64,000 bases of DNA, taken from NCBI RefSeq assembly GCF_003752405.1, contig NZ_RKHK01000001.1, positions 2,790,001 through 2,854,000 on the forward strand, written 5' to 3'. A program made the translations under genes and the position numbers. The notes beneath the pieces were generated by a model. The model was given only the letters and a program-made list of their open reading frames with translations. It had not been told where the DNA came from and made no database searches. This stretch comes from Bogoriella caseilytica (GTDB lineage: Bacteria > Actinomycetota > Actinomycetes > Actinomycetales > Actinomycetaceae). Of this stretch, positions 63,719-64,000 are shown piece by piece (the first letter of the stretch is position 1; each line of letters opens with the position of its first letter).

Positions 63719-64000
63719 GTGACTACGGACACCGATTTCAATCCCGGTATCGGCAAGACGGAATCGCCCTACCCCCAGGCCGCCCCCAGCGACCCAGACG
63801 CCCCCCACGTTCATGCCGCGACGATCCGCGTGGACGCCACCGTCGACCGCGGAAAGCTTGCCCGAATCTGGGAGAGCATCGGCTACGACGAGTTCAACTG
63901 GACGTACATGCCGACCGGGCGTGAGCTGCTCACGACCTTCGGCGGCCTGGCGAAGCAAGGCGTCCATGTGCGACCGCACTACGTCTTCTGCTCGGGCAAC
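63719..64000 (+). CDS. GH39-type beta-xylosidase, N-terminal part
   Basis: This gene runs off the right edge; 94 codons are visible from GTG 63719 (an in-frame GTG also occurs at 63707). After a Pro-rich opening, ATIRVDATVDRGKLARIWES and IGYDEFNWTYMPTGRELL, then HVRPHYVFCSG, match the start of family 39 beta-xylosidases. These release xylose from xylo-oligosaccharides. There is no signal peptide, so it is probably cytoplasmic. GGAAGG lies 12 bases before the start. Confidence 0.8.
   Translation, partial: MTTDTDFNPGIGKTESPYPQAAPSDPDAPHVHAATIRVDATVDRGKLARIWESIGYDEFNWTYMPTGRELLTTFGGLAKQGVHVRPHYVFCSGN

Noticed and set aside
1-64000. CRISPR arrays, insertion sequences, rRNA
   Set aside because: No direct repeat arrays with spacers, transposase-like proteins or rRNA segments were seen on either strand.

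Overview
The window is about 64 kb of high-GC DNA, densely packed and with clear actinobacterial synteny: dusB/dgt/dnaG, fasR-fabD-fabH-acpP-fabF next to aceE, and DUF3145 and DUF3052 proteins. Several genes have the TANNNT-N6-8-RTG start context of leaderless actinobacterial mRNAs. Two anaerobic glycyl-radical systems (PflB/PflA and NrdD/NrdG) suggest a facultatively anaerobic member of the Micrococcales, possibly Ruania/Georgenia/Beutenbergia-like. That placement is inference. I see no phage, IS element, CRISPR array or rRNA.

Layout. 1-10.3 kb: information processing (dusB end, dgt, dnaG, tRNA-CAU, tRNA-Asn, def), with a GH13 alpha-glucosidase and a catalytically dead GH13 paralogue inserted between dusB and dgt. 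10.4-19.1 kb: a minus-strand sugar-acid operon under a LacI regulator (2-hydroxyacid dehydrogenase, ManD-type dehydratase, UxuB-like oxidoreductase, CUT1 ABC importer without its ATPase, IdnD/RspB-like dehydrogenase). It fits L-gulonate/L-idonate to fructuronate to mannonate to KDG. 19.4-28.5 kb: fatty-acid synthesis (fabD-H-acpP-F), its FasR activator with two matching operator copies, aceE and DUF3052. 28.6-35.4 kb: tRNA-Val, a VOC gene broken by one stop codon, a TetR/hydrolase operon, pflBA, and a DUF1801, VOC and AraC group. 35.6-41.3 kb: nrdDG, hrpB and a small actinobacterial protein. 41.3-46.6 kb: a heterodimeric ABC exporter and two membrane proteins. 46.7-52.3 kb: a methionine cluster (LysR, YxjG-like methyltransferase, metF, metE) with a LysR-type dyad. 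52.4-56.9 kb: methyltransferase, GNAT, and XRE/membrane and PadR/HAAS regulator pairs facing each other across repeated CTTGACG motifs; the HAAS protein looks frameshifted. 57-62.7 kb: a GntR regulator and a DhaK-type kinase/RpiB/TPI set resembling tetrulose (erythrulose) catabolism, plus a divergent isomerase and a 3-hydroxyacyl-CoA-dehydrogenase-like enzyme. 62.7-64 kb: a noncoding inverted-repeat island, a GntR regulator with a perfect operator, and the start of a GH39 beta-xylosidase.

Overall this is a core-gene backbone carrying several carbohydrate-acquisition modules, each with its own regulator. I found no clearly unprecedented system. The best leads are the GH13 pseudoenzyme pair, the paired fasR operators, the unusually complete sugar-acid operon, the tetrulose cluster with its extra enzymes, and operators that overlap leaderless start sites.
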